Source: an uncultured Alteromonadaceae bacterium (GTDB lineage Bacteria; Pseudomonadota; Gammaproteobacteria; Enterobacterales; Alteromonadaceae). From it: a stretch of DNA of 64,000 nt. The stretch lies in assembly GCA_913056495.1 (NCBI GenBank), contig CAJXMO010000005.1:124001-188000 (forward strand), given 5' to 3'. Below the pieces are notes generated by a model, which was given only the letters and a program-made list of their open reading frames with translations, searched no databases and had not been told where the DNA came from. Shown one piece after another: positions 10,182-18,260 of the stretch. A program made the translations under genes and the position numbers. Positions within the stretch are counted from its first letter, which is position 1, and every line of letters starts with the position of its first letter.

Positions 10182-10209
10182 CAGGCGTAATGATTGTTAA
10201 TTGCGCCTG
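10182..10209 (+). terminator. possible terminator hairpin after dcd
   Basis: CAGGCG at 10182-10187 pairs with CGCCTG at 10204-10209, followed by CTTTC. The stem is short and the T tract weak, so this is only a candidate. Confidence 0.4.
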
Positions 10210-10381
10210 CTTTCAACCTCATAAATAAACCAGTCTTCGCTAATAATCGTTTTAACAGCTATGATTTTTAACGAGTGTTTTAATGTTGCTTGTTAAAAAA
10301 TCATTAATTATATCTAGCTTGATTGTCACTAATGGGCTATTTTTGTCTGGTTTAATCAGTTGAATGTAAAAAGGGTGCTGT

Positions 10382-12952
10382 ATGCATAGAGTTAGTTATT
10401 GTGCAATTTCTTTGGCTTTATTCGGGCTAGCGGGTTGTGAAGGAGATACATTATCTGATCTGGAGAATCATTCAGATAATCAAACATTAATTCCAGCAAC
10501 AAAGCTGATTTATTCGCCTGCAGATGGTGATATATCCGTTCCCAATGACTTACTATTCAGTGGCAGTCAGGATGGTACACTTAACCTACCTGTGCTGGAT
10601 GCCAGTGACTTTACCGATCCGACTCTTGCTATCAGTGCGCTCGACGGATGGTCAACTCAACAGCCATTTTTAATTGAATTTGAATTGGATAATCGAGTCG
10701 AGTCGATTGATCCAAATACGTCATCACAACCGGGTATTATTCGACTGTTTGAAACTGTCATGGGGGGGAGCACAGACAATCAATATCCTCAGTGTCAGAC
10801 AGTGCAACAGGGACTGGCTTGTGAAGTCATTAACGAGCTTGTATTTGGCGTGGATTTTATCACGCAAGCCTTAAGTTCAACTCAGGTTGCTGTCATTCCG
10901 CTCAAACCACTCAAGCTCGACAGCCATTATTTGCTTTCTGTTAGTCGCTTACTGACAGACTCTGAAGGTCGTCCGATTGAAATGTCAGATACTTATCGCT
11001 CTGTCCGCCAGAGTATAACTGATTATCCGCTCGCAACAGATGCACAAAGAAGTCTTCAGGCGCTGATTAATTCGTTTGAGAATGCGCTTGCCGGATTTGG
11101 CGTTAAACAGGATGAGTTGATTTTAACGGCAGCCATGACAACTCAATCAGCCAGCACTTTGCCTTTATTGAAAGGCTTACTTGTTCAGAATCCGCAAAAT
11201 TTACCTGTGATATCTCAACCTCTACCTGTCGAAAACCAAGGACTGAATATAACGGCATTAGAAGCACTTGGCTTAAGTGACCTGAGCTGTCCGCAACTTG
11301 CAGCTTTAGCGACCTCGGGCACGGCAAATGCAGAACAGATGGCATTAATTGAACAAAGTTTACCGTTTTGTATCAGTAAGCTCTATAGCGCTTCTATTCA
11401 ACTACCTTATTATAGCGGCATTGCAAATTCAGATAACCCCGGTGGTGCTACGGGCGCTGATGCCTGGTGGCAAGCAAATTGTGATAGTGGCGCAACTTTA
11501 GCGGGTGCTGTTGCTCAAGGCGCTGAACTGCCGCAGCAACCACAAAGTGACAATGATACTGTGTGTATGAATTTTGGTTTACGGGATTTAGGCCTTGATT
11601 TAGAAAGAAATATAACTCAGTTTAATCCGGTGCCTAAGGTTAGGGCATATGACGATATCGAAATTCAAATAACGATACCGGATCCGCAATACCTCGCATT
11701 AAGCGGGTCACCTGTGACGCAGATGCCTGAGGCTGGCTGGCCGGTTGTGATAATGCAACACGGCATTGGCGGGCAGAAAGAATATATGCTGTCACTCACG
11801 GGCGCCTTAGGATATGCTGGGTTTGCAACGATAAGCATAGATATGACACTGCATGGCAGTCGTGGATTTGATATTAATAATGATGGCGAATATGACGTTC
11901 AGGCAAATGCAACCGATGTCACTGCATTTATGAATTTAGAAAATGCACTGGCCACACGTGATAATGTTAGGCAAAGCATTGCAGATTTACTGGGGCTAAG
12001 ACTGGGCGTGGCAAATTTGGCATCAACTGAATTTGCAGGGCAAAAGTTAAACAATGATAATGTTTATTTTATCGGTCATTCTTTGGGCGGCATTGTCGGC
12101 TATCCGTTTACCGCGCTTGCTAATACTCAGCTTAATGAAAGCATTGATTCCATGTTTAAAATCAAAGCGGCTGCATTTGCCAATACGGCAGGCGGTATTG
12201 CCAGCTTTTTATTAAGTTCAAATTCCTTTGCTGACTTTATCAAGGGCAATATTTTATTATCTAACTACCGACCTTTTTTAAATTACCTGGCTGAAAATGA
12301 AATTTTGCTGGCGGATTTACTGGCGGATGCAGCAGCATACCAAACTCAAAAAACTCAGTTTTTAGCTTTATCAAATCTGGCTTTAGAAGAGGCGGAGTTG
12401 TTTGAGCTTGGCGAAGCTTATTTATTTTATTTATTACAGAATAATGTGAATATTCAGTCAATCGGCGAAGCAGACCATCTTGCACATTACAAAGGATTTG
12501 TCACTAACTTAGCTCAGAATGAACAAGCCCGCGTTTCCGGACAGATACAGCAGTTTAGATTTGCATTTCAAACCGCTATCGATAGTGCTGATCCAAATCA
12601 GTATGCTGACCGTTTAAAACAAACGAATACACCGGTTTTACTGACTGAAATATGGGGAGACGGCACTTCACAGACTTGGGACCAAACGATTCCACCGATA
12701 GTTGAAGCAGCGCCGCTTTCCGGTACAGAAGCATTAGCAAGAATATCCGGCTTATCTGTAATCAGCCAGGCAGTGCAAAATAGCGAAGGCATTTCTGGCT
12801 TAGTCCGATTTAATTCAGGTGAGCATAATTCTGTGTTTTTACCAAATAGCAACCCGGCGGTTACTGGAGAAATGCAAAGGTTAATCGCACACTTTTTTGC
12901 ATCAGAAGGCACTTCTATTCAATTTGAAAATGAAGCTCTGATTGCCGATTAG
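10382..12952 (+). CDS. Pla-1/cef (VolA)-family surface lipase lipoprotein
   Basis: This 856-aa protein starts with a lipoprotein signal peptide ending in the lipobox LAGC (Cys19), so it is likely anchored in the outer membrane or at the surface. It then has a long N-terminal region and a C-terminal alpha/beta-hydrolase domain. The nucleophile motif GHSLGG is at about residue 567, and an MQHGIGGQKEY oxyanion-side motif lies near residue 460. The architecture matches the Pla-1/cef extracellular lipase family, which includes the Vibrio lysophospholipase VolA. It probably releases fatty acids from exogenous (lyso)phospholipids. It is a single-gene unit with about 210 bases upstream and a strong hairpin downstream. 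Confidence 0.85.
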   Translation: MHRVSYCAISLALFGLAGCEGDTLSDLENHSDNQTLIPATKLIYSPADGDISVPNDLLFSGSQDGTLNLPVLDASDFTDPTLAISALDGWSTQQPFLIEFELDNRVESIDPNTSSQPGIIRLFETVMGGSTDNQYPQCQTVQQGLACEVINELVFGVDFITQALSSTQVAVIPLKPLKLDSHYLLSVSRLLTDSEGRPIEMSDTYRSVRQSITDYPLATDAQRSLQALINSFENALAGFGVKQDELILTAAMTTQSASTLPLLKGLLVQNPQNLPVISQPLPVENQGLNITALEALGLSDLSCPQLAALATSGTANAEQMALIEQSLPFCISKLYSASIQLPYYSGIANSDNPGGATGADAWWQANCDSGATLAGAVAQGAELPQQPQSDNDTVCMNFGLRDLGLDLERNITQFNPVPKVRAYDDIEIQITIPDPQYLALSGSPVTQMPEAGWPVVIMQHGIGGQKEYMLSLTGALGYAGFATISIDMTLHGSRGFDINNDGEYDVQANATDVTAFMNLENALATRDNVRQSIADLLGLRLGVANLASTEFAGQKLNNDNVYFIGHSLGGIVGYPFTALANTQLNESIDSMFKIKAAAFANTAGGIASFLLSSNSFADFIKGNILLSNYRPFLNYLAENEILLADLLADAAAYQTQKTQFLALSNLALEEAELFELGEAYLFYLLQNNVNIQSIGEADHLAHYKGFVTNLAQNEQARVSGQIQQFRFAFQTAIDSADPNQYADRLKQTNTPVLLTEIWGDGTSQTWDQTIPPIVEAAPLSGTEALARISGLSVISQAVQNSEGISGLVRFNSGEHNSVFLPNSNPAVTGEMQRLIAHFFASEGTSIQFENEALIAD

Positions 12953-13011
12953 TTAAGTTAATTTAACCCGGCGTTTAGCCGTATGGTAAAAACTCATTTA
13001 TACTATTAAAT

Positions 13012-13040
13012 ACAGGCGTTAAACCAGATGTAACGCCTGT
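13012..13040 (+). terminator. Rho-independent terminator after the lipase gene
   Basis: A 10-bp perfect stem (ACAGGCGTTA / TAACGCCTGT) with a 9-base loop is followed by TTATTTA, placed 60 bases after the lipase stop codon. Confidence 0.8.
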
Positions 13041-13100
13041 TTATTTACTTACAGCATCATTTACGTTATAACATGCTGTAGTGCGCGAGGTAGCTATATT

Positions 13101-13547
13101 ATGAGTTTAAATCTTTTTACCACCATTCAGCAGGGATACACTTACAGCAAGGATTGGCCAGTCAGGACCGAATTGTATGCTTTGTTCCCGGAATGCAGGA
13201 TTATCAAAGCAACTCAGCTCGCGACTATGGTGATTCCCGTGATCGCTTTATTAACCTTTTTTCTCCAATATCAGTATCTTGGCGAATCTTTTGTCGCTCA
13301 GTCGATTGCAATGTGTGGATTGTTATTAAGCCTGCCAGTACAAGGTTATATCTGGTTAGGAAAAAGAGCAAAAGCCTTGTTGCCTGCAACCCTCGCATCT
13401 TGGTATTATCAGCTTGAAAATAAGTTTATTGAGCAGGGCATTGATTTTAAAGGTATTGCTCATAAACCAACCTATTCAGATTTGGCTACTGCGTTAAATA
13501 CAGCATTTAAAAAATTAGATAAAGCCTGGATAAAAGATAAATTTTAA
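13101..13547 (+). CDS. yfbV: UPF0208 membrane protein YfbV
   Basis: This 148-aa protein belongs to the UPF0208/YfbV family. It has a soluble N-terminus (GYTYSKDWPVRTELYALFPE at about residues 12-31), two membrane helices (about residues 40-58 and 68-87) and a cytoplasmic C-terminus. E. coli YfbV (TerMaM candidate) has been linked to insulation of the Ter macrodomain; whether that applies here is unknown. The next gene, a diguanylate cyclase, begins 15 bases later and is probably co-transcribed. Confidence 0.88.
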   Translation: MSLNLFTTIQQGYTYSKDWPVRTELYALFPECRIIKATQLATMVIPVIALLTFFLQYQYLGESFVAQSIAMCGLLLSLPVQGYIWLGKRAKALLPATLASWYYQLENKFIEQGIDFKGIAHKPTYSDLATALNTAFKKLDKAWIKDKF

Positions 13548-13561
13548 CTGGATACGACTGA

Positions 13562-14551
13562 TTGAACCTTTCTAATTTTGATTTATTGGCTGCTGTTTCT
13601 GAAATTACTAAAAACCATCATAAATCCAAAGTTTTACACGCCCTGATAGAACAGCTTGATAAGCTGTTTGAATGCGAATCTGTTTCTCTTCATAAAATCA
13701 CGAATCGAGGCGAAGGTCCGCTGGAGTGCTTGGTAAAAAAAACTAAAGGGCTTAACCTTGAATTACTGCCTTGTGCGAGCAGAGCTGACATATTTGTCAA
13801 ACAATGCATAGAATCTCAGCAAACGATTGTGCATGCCAATGCCGGTAGTTTGCCGAGCCGAATACTGATCCCTATATGGGTTGGCAAACACGCTCATGCT
13901 GTGATTTCGCTGTTTTTACGCCAGCCACAACAAGAGACAATAGAGTTAATACAGCAGTTAAGCGAGATTAGTGCTAATTTATTAAATACCATTCATGAAA
14001 GTGAAGTTGATACTTTAACCGGCTTATTAAACCGGAAAACACTTGAACTACAACTTGATGAACTCTTTTATGAGCAACAAGACGACGACAGTGATACTCA
14101 CGAAGCTGACTGGCTCGTCATATTGGATATCGATAAGTTCAAATCTATCAATGATATCTATGGCCATACTTTTGGAGATGAGGTTTTATTGTTGTTTTCA
14201 AATTTAATGAAGCAGAATTTCAGGAGCTCAGATCTTATTTTTAGGTATGGCGGAGAAGAGTTTGTTGTTATTATTCGCAGCGCAGACGAAAAATATCTTG
14301 GCATGATCTTAAACAGAGTAAAACAAGCAATTCAGTCTTATCCGTTTCCACAAGTAGGACAAGTCACAACCAGTATGGGCGCCGCCGTTATTAATCCTAA
14401 GTTAGATCCCAATACAGTACTCGAACAGGCAGATAAAGCTTTATATTTTTGTAAAGAAAATGGCCGCAATCAATTTGCTATTTATCATCAACTAATAGAC
14501 AGTAAGCTCATAGAGTCGGCAGAGCTGACGACAGATATAGAACTATTTTAA
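13562..14551 (+). CDS. diguanylate cyclase (GAF-like + GGDEF)
   Basis: This 329-aa cytoplasmic protein probably makes cyclic di-GMP. The N-terminal half (about 1-150) resembles a GAF-type sensor. The C-terminal GGDEF domain has the active-site motif GGEEF at about residues 230-234. The inhibitory I-site RSSD lies five residues before it, so both catalysis and product feedback look intact. No membrane segment is present. The start is TTG; no in-frame ATG or GTG is available near the N-terminus, and the Shine-Dalgarno is weak, so translation may be coupled to yfbV 15 bases upstream. Confidence 0.85.
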   Translation: MNLSNFDLLAAVSEITKNHHKSKVLHALIEQLDKLFECESVSLHKITNRGEGPLECLVKKTKGLNLELLPCASRADIFVKQCIESQQTIVHANAGSLPSRILIPIWVGKHAHAVISLFLRQPQQETIELIQQLSEISANLLNTIHESEVDTLTGLLNRKTLELQLDELFYEQQDDDSDTHEADWLVILDIDKFKSINDIYGHTFGDEVLLLFSNLMKQNFRSSDLIFRYGGEEFVVIIRSADEKYLGMILNRVKQAIQSYPFPQVGQVTTSMGAAVINPKLDPNTVLEQADKALYFCKENGRNQFAIYHQLIDSKLIESAELTTDIELF

Positions 14552-14593
14552 TTCATCCAACCCTTTTCACTTAGCATCAAACAGCCCGTATAG

Positions 14594-14617
14594 GCGGGTT
14601 AACTAAAGTTAACCCGC
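14594..14617. terminator. bidirectional hairpin between convergent genes
   Basis: An 11-bp perfect inverted repeat (GCGGGTTAACT / AGTTAACCCGC) with a 2-base spacer lies between the diguanylate cyclase stop codon and the yciK stop codon. It could terminate both transcripts, although T tracts are weak. Confidence 0.65.
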
Positions 14618-14624
14618 GACTAAA

Positions 14625-15368
14625 TTATTTTGGCTGTGCATCTATACTTTGGCCGTTTATATCACGGCTTTCATCGGACATTAAATATAAGTATGCAGGC
14701 ATAATATCATCGGGCTGGGCAATATTTGCGGGATCTTCTGCCGGATAAGCTACAGCTCTCATTTTGGTTGCCGTTGCCCCCGGGTTGATTGCATTGAATC
14801 GAATATGAGTATTATCAAATTCATCAGCCAATACTTGCATCATTCCTTCTGTTGCAAATTTGGATATTGCATACGCGCCCCAAAAAGCCCTACCTTTTCG
14901 ACCGACAGAGGAAGAAGTAAATACAACTGACGCCGAGTCAGATTTTTTTAGCAGTGGTAATAATGCCTGAGTCATAATAAACTGAGCGTTTACATTGACT
15001 TGCATCACCATTTCTAACTTGTCTTGCGGCCATTGCTCAAACGGCATTAACGTACCGAGTTGCGATGCGTTGTGTAACAAACCGTCTAATCGACCGAAGG
15101 TATCTTCAATGGTCTGCGCCATCGCTAAATAATGGTCTTTAGTTGCGCCTTGCATATCTAAAGGTACAATCGCAGGTTCTTTTGCGCCAGAGGCTAGAAT
15201 TTCATCGTAGACTTTTTCGAGTTTTTCTGTTGTTTTACCCAACAAAATAACTTCTGCACCCTGCTGTGCAAAATTGATTGCGGCTGCTTTACCGATTCCG
15301 GCACCTGCACCGGTTACCAAAATGACTTTACCTTGCAAACAATTAGCTTGCGGCAGATATTCGAGCAT
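14625..15368 (-). CDS. yciK: YciK-family short-chain dehydrogenase
   Basis: This is a 247-aa NAD(P)-dependent short-chain dehydrogenase. The cofactor loop TGAGAGIGKAAA is near residues 19-30, the NAS-type element HNASQLG is near 105-111, the catalytic Ser lies in FTSSSVGRKGR, and the YAISK motif is near 166-170. The IRFNAINPGATATKMR segment and the overall length match the YciK oxidoreductase family, whose substrate is not established. It is transcribed opposite to its neighbours and has its own upstream region toward the DUF2960 gene. Confidence 0.87.
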   Translation of the reverse strand: MLEYLPQANCLQGKVILVTGAGAGIGKAAAINFAQQGAEVILLGKTTEKLEKVYDEILASGAKEPAIVPLDMQGATKDHYLAMAQTIEDTFGRLDGLLHNASQLGTLMPFEQWPQDKLEMVMQVNVNAQFIMTQALLPLLKKSDSASVVFTSSSVGRKGRAFWGAYAISKFATEGMMQVLADEFDNTHIRFNAINPGATATKMRAVAYPAEDPANIAQPDDIMPAYLYLMSDESRDINGQSIDAQPK

Positions 15369-15503
15369 TTGTTACCCTTAGTTCAGCGAATAAAAGCCAC
15401 ATTTTAACGAACTTAATCGCTTAGCCCAAACCTTAATTGATAAAATACTTTGTTTTTTATCAATAAATTTTTGATAATAGCCACCCAATTGCAGAGGTAC
15501 TCT

Positions 15504-15752
15504 ATGGCACGTAAAGTAAGTTATAAATTTAAGGGTCAATACAAAGAGATTCAATTTTCTTTTGACCGCTACCGAGATAAACATGAAGCTGTTGCAGCCG
15601 CGGAAGGCATAGACCTGACGCGCTTTTTACAAATGGAAGAGCAGCTGAAAAATTTTCCAAAGCAGGGCGCTGCAACCAAAAATTATCGTGAAGTTGAATT
15701 TAAGCGAATGGGATTTGAAGCGATTCAATTTGTTCGCGAAGAGTCCGATTGA
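15504..15752 (+). CDS. DUF2960 family protein
   Basis: This 82-aa basic protein begins MARKVSYKFKGQYKEI and matches my recollection of the DUF2960 family found in Vibrio, Shewanella and Alteromonadales; its function is unknown. A longer reading from 15450 is possible, but its extra residues are not family-like. The ATG at 15504 has an AGAGGT Shine-Dalgarno at a good distance, so the shorter form is preferred. The following membrane-protein gene starts 32 bases downstream. Confidence 0.75.
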   Translation: MARKVSYKFKGQYKEIQFSFDRYRDKHEAVAAAEGIDLTRFLQMEEQLKNFPKQGAATKNYREVEFKRMGFEAIQFVREESD

Positions 15753-15784
15753 TTTTTATTAAAACCGATTTATGAAAGAGTAAT

Positions 15785-16546
15785 ATGTCAGATTTTGAAA
15801 CAAACCAGTCTCCTAGAATTATTCCGACCAGCCGTCCGGCAAAAGCCGCTTTTGACTGGTTTAATCGTGGTTTCAGACTGTTTGAAGGCTTTAAGGTACA
15901 GTGGGTTGTCTTCACTTTAATTATTTATGTTATGGTAGCAGGTCTGTCATTGATTCCGGTATTAGGTGAGTTAATGGTTAGCTTGCTTTTACCTGGTTTT
16001 TTTGTTGTTGCGAGTGTGGTTAAACAGCAAAACAAATTTGATCCAATGCAGATGCTTGAACCCGTTAAACGGCACTTAAAGCCATTATTGCATTTATTTA
16101 TTATTAATTATCTGGCAGCTATGGTTGCCAGTTTTATTGCGAGTAAAGTGGCAGGCGTGCAAGGTATAGACGCCGCTAGTGGTCAGCCTGAGCAAGTATT
16201 TCAATTTTTAGGGATTTTATTTGTGATATATATCCCTGTATTAATGGGCGTTGCATTTGCGCCAGCTTTAATCATTTTTGATAAGTTAAATGCGCTAGAT
16301 GCCTTTAAAATGTCATTCTCAGGCTGTTTTAAAAACGCATTATCGCTGACCGTATTCACGGTTATTTTGTTATTTGCGTTTTTAGTAGCGCTTATTCCTT
16401 TTGGATTAGGGTTATTACTGCTATTGCCTGTTATGCATTGCACAACCTTTGCCATGTATGAAGATATATTCAGACATAAAGCCAGATTTTCTTTACCCGA
16501 TGAACCCACGGATGATGAAGATCAAAATGGCAGCTTTATGGTTTAG
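15785..16546 (+). CDS. multi-pass membrane protein (BPSS1780-like)
   Basis: This 253-aa integral membrane protein has about six predicted transmembrane helices. A conserved-looking N-terminal amphipathic segment (RPAKAAFDWFNRGFRLFEGFK split around residues 18-38) leads into the first helix. It resembles the BPSS1780/YciC-like family of unknown function, and the assignment is from pattern only. It sits between a DUF2960 gene and a nitroreductase, all on the plus strand with short gaps, so the three may share a transcript. Confidence 0.6.
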   Translation: MSDFETNQSPRIIPTSRPAKAAFDWFNRGFRLFEGFKVQWVVFTLIIYVMVAGLSLIPVLGELMVSLLLPGFFVVASVVKQQNKFDPMQMLEPVKRHLKPLLHLFIINYLAAMVASFIASKVAGVQGIDAASGQPEQVFQFLGILFVIYIPVLMGVAFAPALIIFDKLNALDAFKMSFSGCFKNALSLTVFTVILLFAFLVALIPFGLGLLLLLPVMHCTTFAMYEDIFRHKARFSLPDEPTDDEDQNGSFMV

Positions 16547-16570
16547 CAGCATCAGAATTAAGGATTTTAT

Positions 16571-17119
16571 ATGCAAGCATTAGATTTATTATTAAACCGA
16601 AGTTCGTTTAATCAGCTTGGCGGACCGGCTCCCTCAGACGAAGCCCTGAATAATATTTTAAAAGCCGGATTACGTGCCCCCGACCATGGCAACTTATCAC
16701 CCTTTAAGTTTATCGTTTTTAAAGATGAGGCGTTAAATGATTTGGGCGAAATTTTTGCAGAAGCTGCAGAGCAGGAAAACGCGCCAGCCGAAAAGGTAGA
16801 AAAAGCGAAAAATATGCCGCTTAGAGCACCTTTGGTTATTGCCGTGATTGCCAGTGTAACGCAAGCGCACAAAATTCCTGAGATTGAGCAAATTATTACC
16901 GCCGGTTGCTGTGTTCACGGTATGCAAATGGCCGCAGTGGCTCAAGGTTATCAGGGCATCTGGCGCACCGGTGAATTTGCTTATCACCCGCATGTTAAAT
17001 CACAGTTTAAATTAAAATCAGCAGATCAAATTGTCGGATACTTATATATAGGCACAGCAAAATCACAAGTACCTGTAAAACCGAACAAAAACATCAGCGA
17101 TTTTGTCCAATATTGGTAA
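16571..17119 (+). CDS. ydjA: YdjA-like NAD(P)H nitroreductase
   Basis: This 182-aa FMN-dependent enzyme belongs to the minimal nitroreductase subgroup. It has RSSFNQLGGPAPSDEAL at the N-terminus, an LRAPDHGNLSPFKF flavin-binding segment near residues 34-47, and GIWRTGEFAYHP near residues 134-145, all typical of E. coli YdjA. It probably acts as a dimer in the cytoplasm; the physiological substrate is unknown. The Shine-Dalgarno AAGGA lies upstream of the ATG. A hairpin at 17176-17203 closes the unit before the light/lipid cluster. Confidence 0.87.
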   Translation: MQALDLLLNRSSFNQLGGPAPSDEALNNILKAGLRAPDHGNLSPFKFIVFKDEALNDLGEIFAEAAEQENAPAEKVEKAKNMPLRAPLVIAVIASVTQAHKIPEIEQIITAGCCVHGMQMAAVAQGYQGIWRTGEFAYHPHVKSQFKLKSADQIVGYLYIGTAKSQVPVKPNKNISDFVQYW

Positions 17120-17175
17120 CAGCTATTGTCAGTGCTTTAATTCGTTAGCTTTTAACATTAACCACTAACAAACTC

Positions 17176-17203
17176 ATTTGCCTGTTTGTTTTAGCAGGCA
17201 AAT
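17176..17203 (+). terminator. hairpin terminator after ydjA
   Basis: A 9-bp perfect stem (ATTTGCCTG / CAGGCAAAT) with a 10-base loop is followed by a T-rich stretch at 17215-17225. It separates the nitroreductase transcript from the next operon. Confidence 0.65.
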
Positions 17204-17228
17204 ACCAGCCAAAATTTTTTCTTTTAAT

Positions 17229-17256
17229 TGATCTAACATTTAATTCCATACGTTAT
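17229..17256 (+). promoter_or_regulatory. ECF-type promoter motif before the light/lipid cluster
   Basis: TGATCT at 17229-17234 and CGTTAT at 17251-17256 are separated by 16 bases. This resembles, from memory, the TGATC...CGTA pattern of promoters used by RpoE-ChrR (ECF11-type) sigma factors that answer singlet oxygen. The position, about 40 bases before the ATG of the first gene of a photolyase/CFA cluster known to be controlled that way in other proteobacteria, supports it. No such sigma factor gene is in this window. Confidence 0.6.
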
Positions 17257-17295
17257 ATGCTTAAGACTCATCAGGCTTGGTTTAGGAATTAAAAA

Positions 17296-18246
17296 ATGCA
17301 TTCAAATCAAAAACTAAACATTGGCATCAGTGCTTGTTTATTAGGCGAAAAAGTCCGCTTTGACGGTGGTCACAAGGCGCTTACATTTGCCAACAAAATA
17401 TTGTCTCAGTATGTTAATTTCAAACCTGTGTGCCCCGAAGTCGGGATTGGCATGTCAGTTCCGAGAAAGCCGATACGCCTTGTAGAGGATGAAAGCGGGG
17501 TCAGACTGGTTGATTCGCGTGATATCAACAAAGATTACACTCAAGCGATGAACAAATTTGCAACAGATAAGTGCTCAAATTTGAGTGGTTTAAACGGTTT
17601 TATTCTGACGTCTAAATCACCCAGTTGCGGAATGGAGCGAATGAAAGTTTACGATGCTGATGGCAATCTGATTCATCGTAAAGGTGTTGGGTTATTTGCC
17701 AAGAAATTAATGGAGAGCCACCCAAATTTGCCTGTCGAAGAAGACGGCCGTCTCAATGATGCCGCACTGCGGGAAAACTTTATTTCGAGAATATTTGTTC
17801 ATGCCGATTGGCAGAAATCAGTGGCGCCCAGTGATCTGTTTAAAGACTTAGTTGAGTTTCACAGCCGTCATAAATATCAAATTATGGCTCACAGTTATCA
17901 GGCTTACCGGGATTTAGGCCAATTGGTTGCTAATCACCAGAAACTGGATTACGCAGAGGTTAAGACGCTTTATTTTACTCGATTAATGAAAGCACTAAAA
18001 AATCTCGCCGGACGGAAAAAACACTGCAATGTCCTAATGCATTTGCAAGGTTACTTCAAACGAGACATTAGCGGTAATGATAAACAGGAATTAAATAATC
18101 TAATCATGCAGTATCGTCAGGGGTTGATCCCTCTGTTAGCACCACTGACCCTGATTAAACATTTTCTAAAACTTCACCCAAATGAATATCTGGAAAAGCA
18201 AAGCTATTTTTCACCTTACCCTTTGGAAATGGGTCTGAACGGGTAG
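17296..18246 (+). CDS. TudS-like DUF523 + YbgA-like DUF1722 protein
   Basis: This 316-aa protein fuses two domains. DUF523 (about 1-150) contains Cys14, Cys46 and Cys111, matching the three cysteines that hold a [4Fe-4S] cluster in the thiouracil desulfidase TudS. DUF1722 (about 190-310, the YbgA domain) follows, with unknown role. The fusion is common next to photolyase genes. It starts 15 bases before phrB, under the putative ECF promoter. Desulfuration of thiolated bases or nucleosides is an inference from the TudS family; the native substrate is not known. Confidence 0.82.
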   Translation: MHSNQKLNIGISACLLGEKVRFDGGHKALTFANKILSQYVNFKPVCPEVGIGMSVPRKPIRLVEDESGVRLVDSRDINKDYTQAMNKFATDKCSNLSGLNGFILTSKSPSCGMERMKVYDADGNLIHRKGVGLFAKKLMESHPNLPVEEDGRLNDAALRENFISRIFVHADWQKSVAPSDLFKDLVEFHSRHKYQIMAHSYQAYRDLGQLVANHQKLDYAEVKTLYFTRLMKALKNLAGRKKHCNVLMHLQGYFKRDISGNDKQELNNLIMQYRQGLIPLLAPLTLIKHFLKLHPNEYLEKQSYFSPYPLEMGLNG

Positions 18247-18260
18247 AAAGGCAAATCATT

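Noticed and set aside
12598..12912. 104-codon minus-strand frame inside the lipase gene
   Set aside because: Fully contained in the antisense of a clear coding region with no start signal; a shadow frame.
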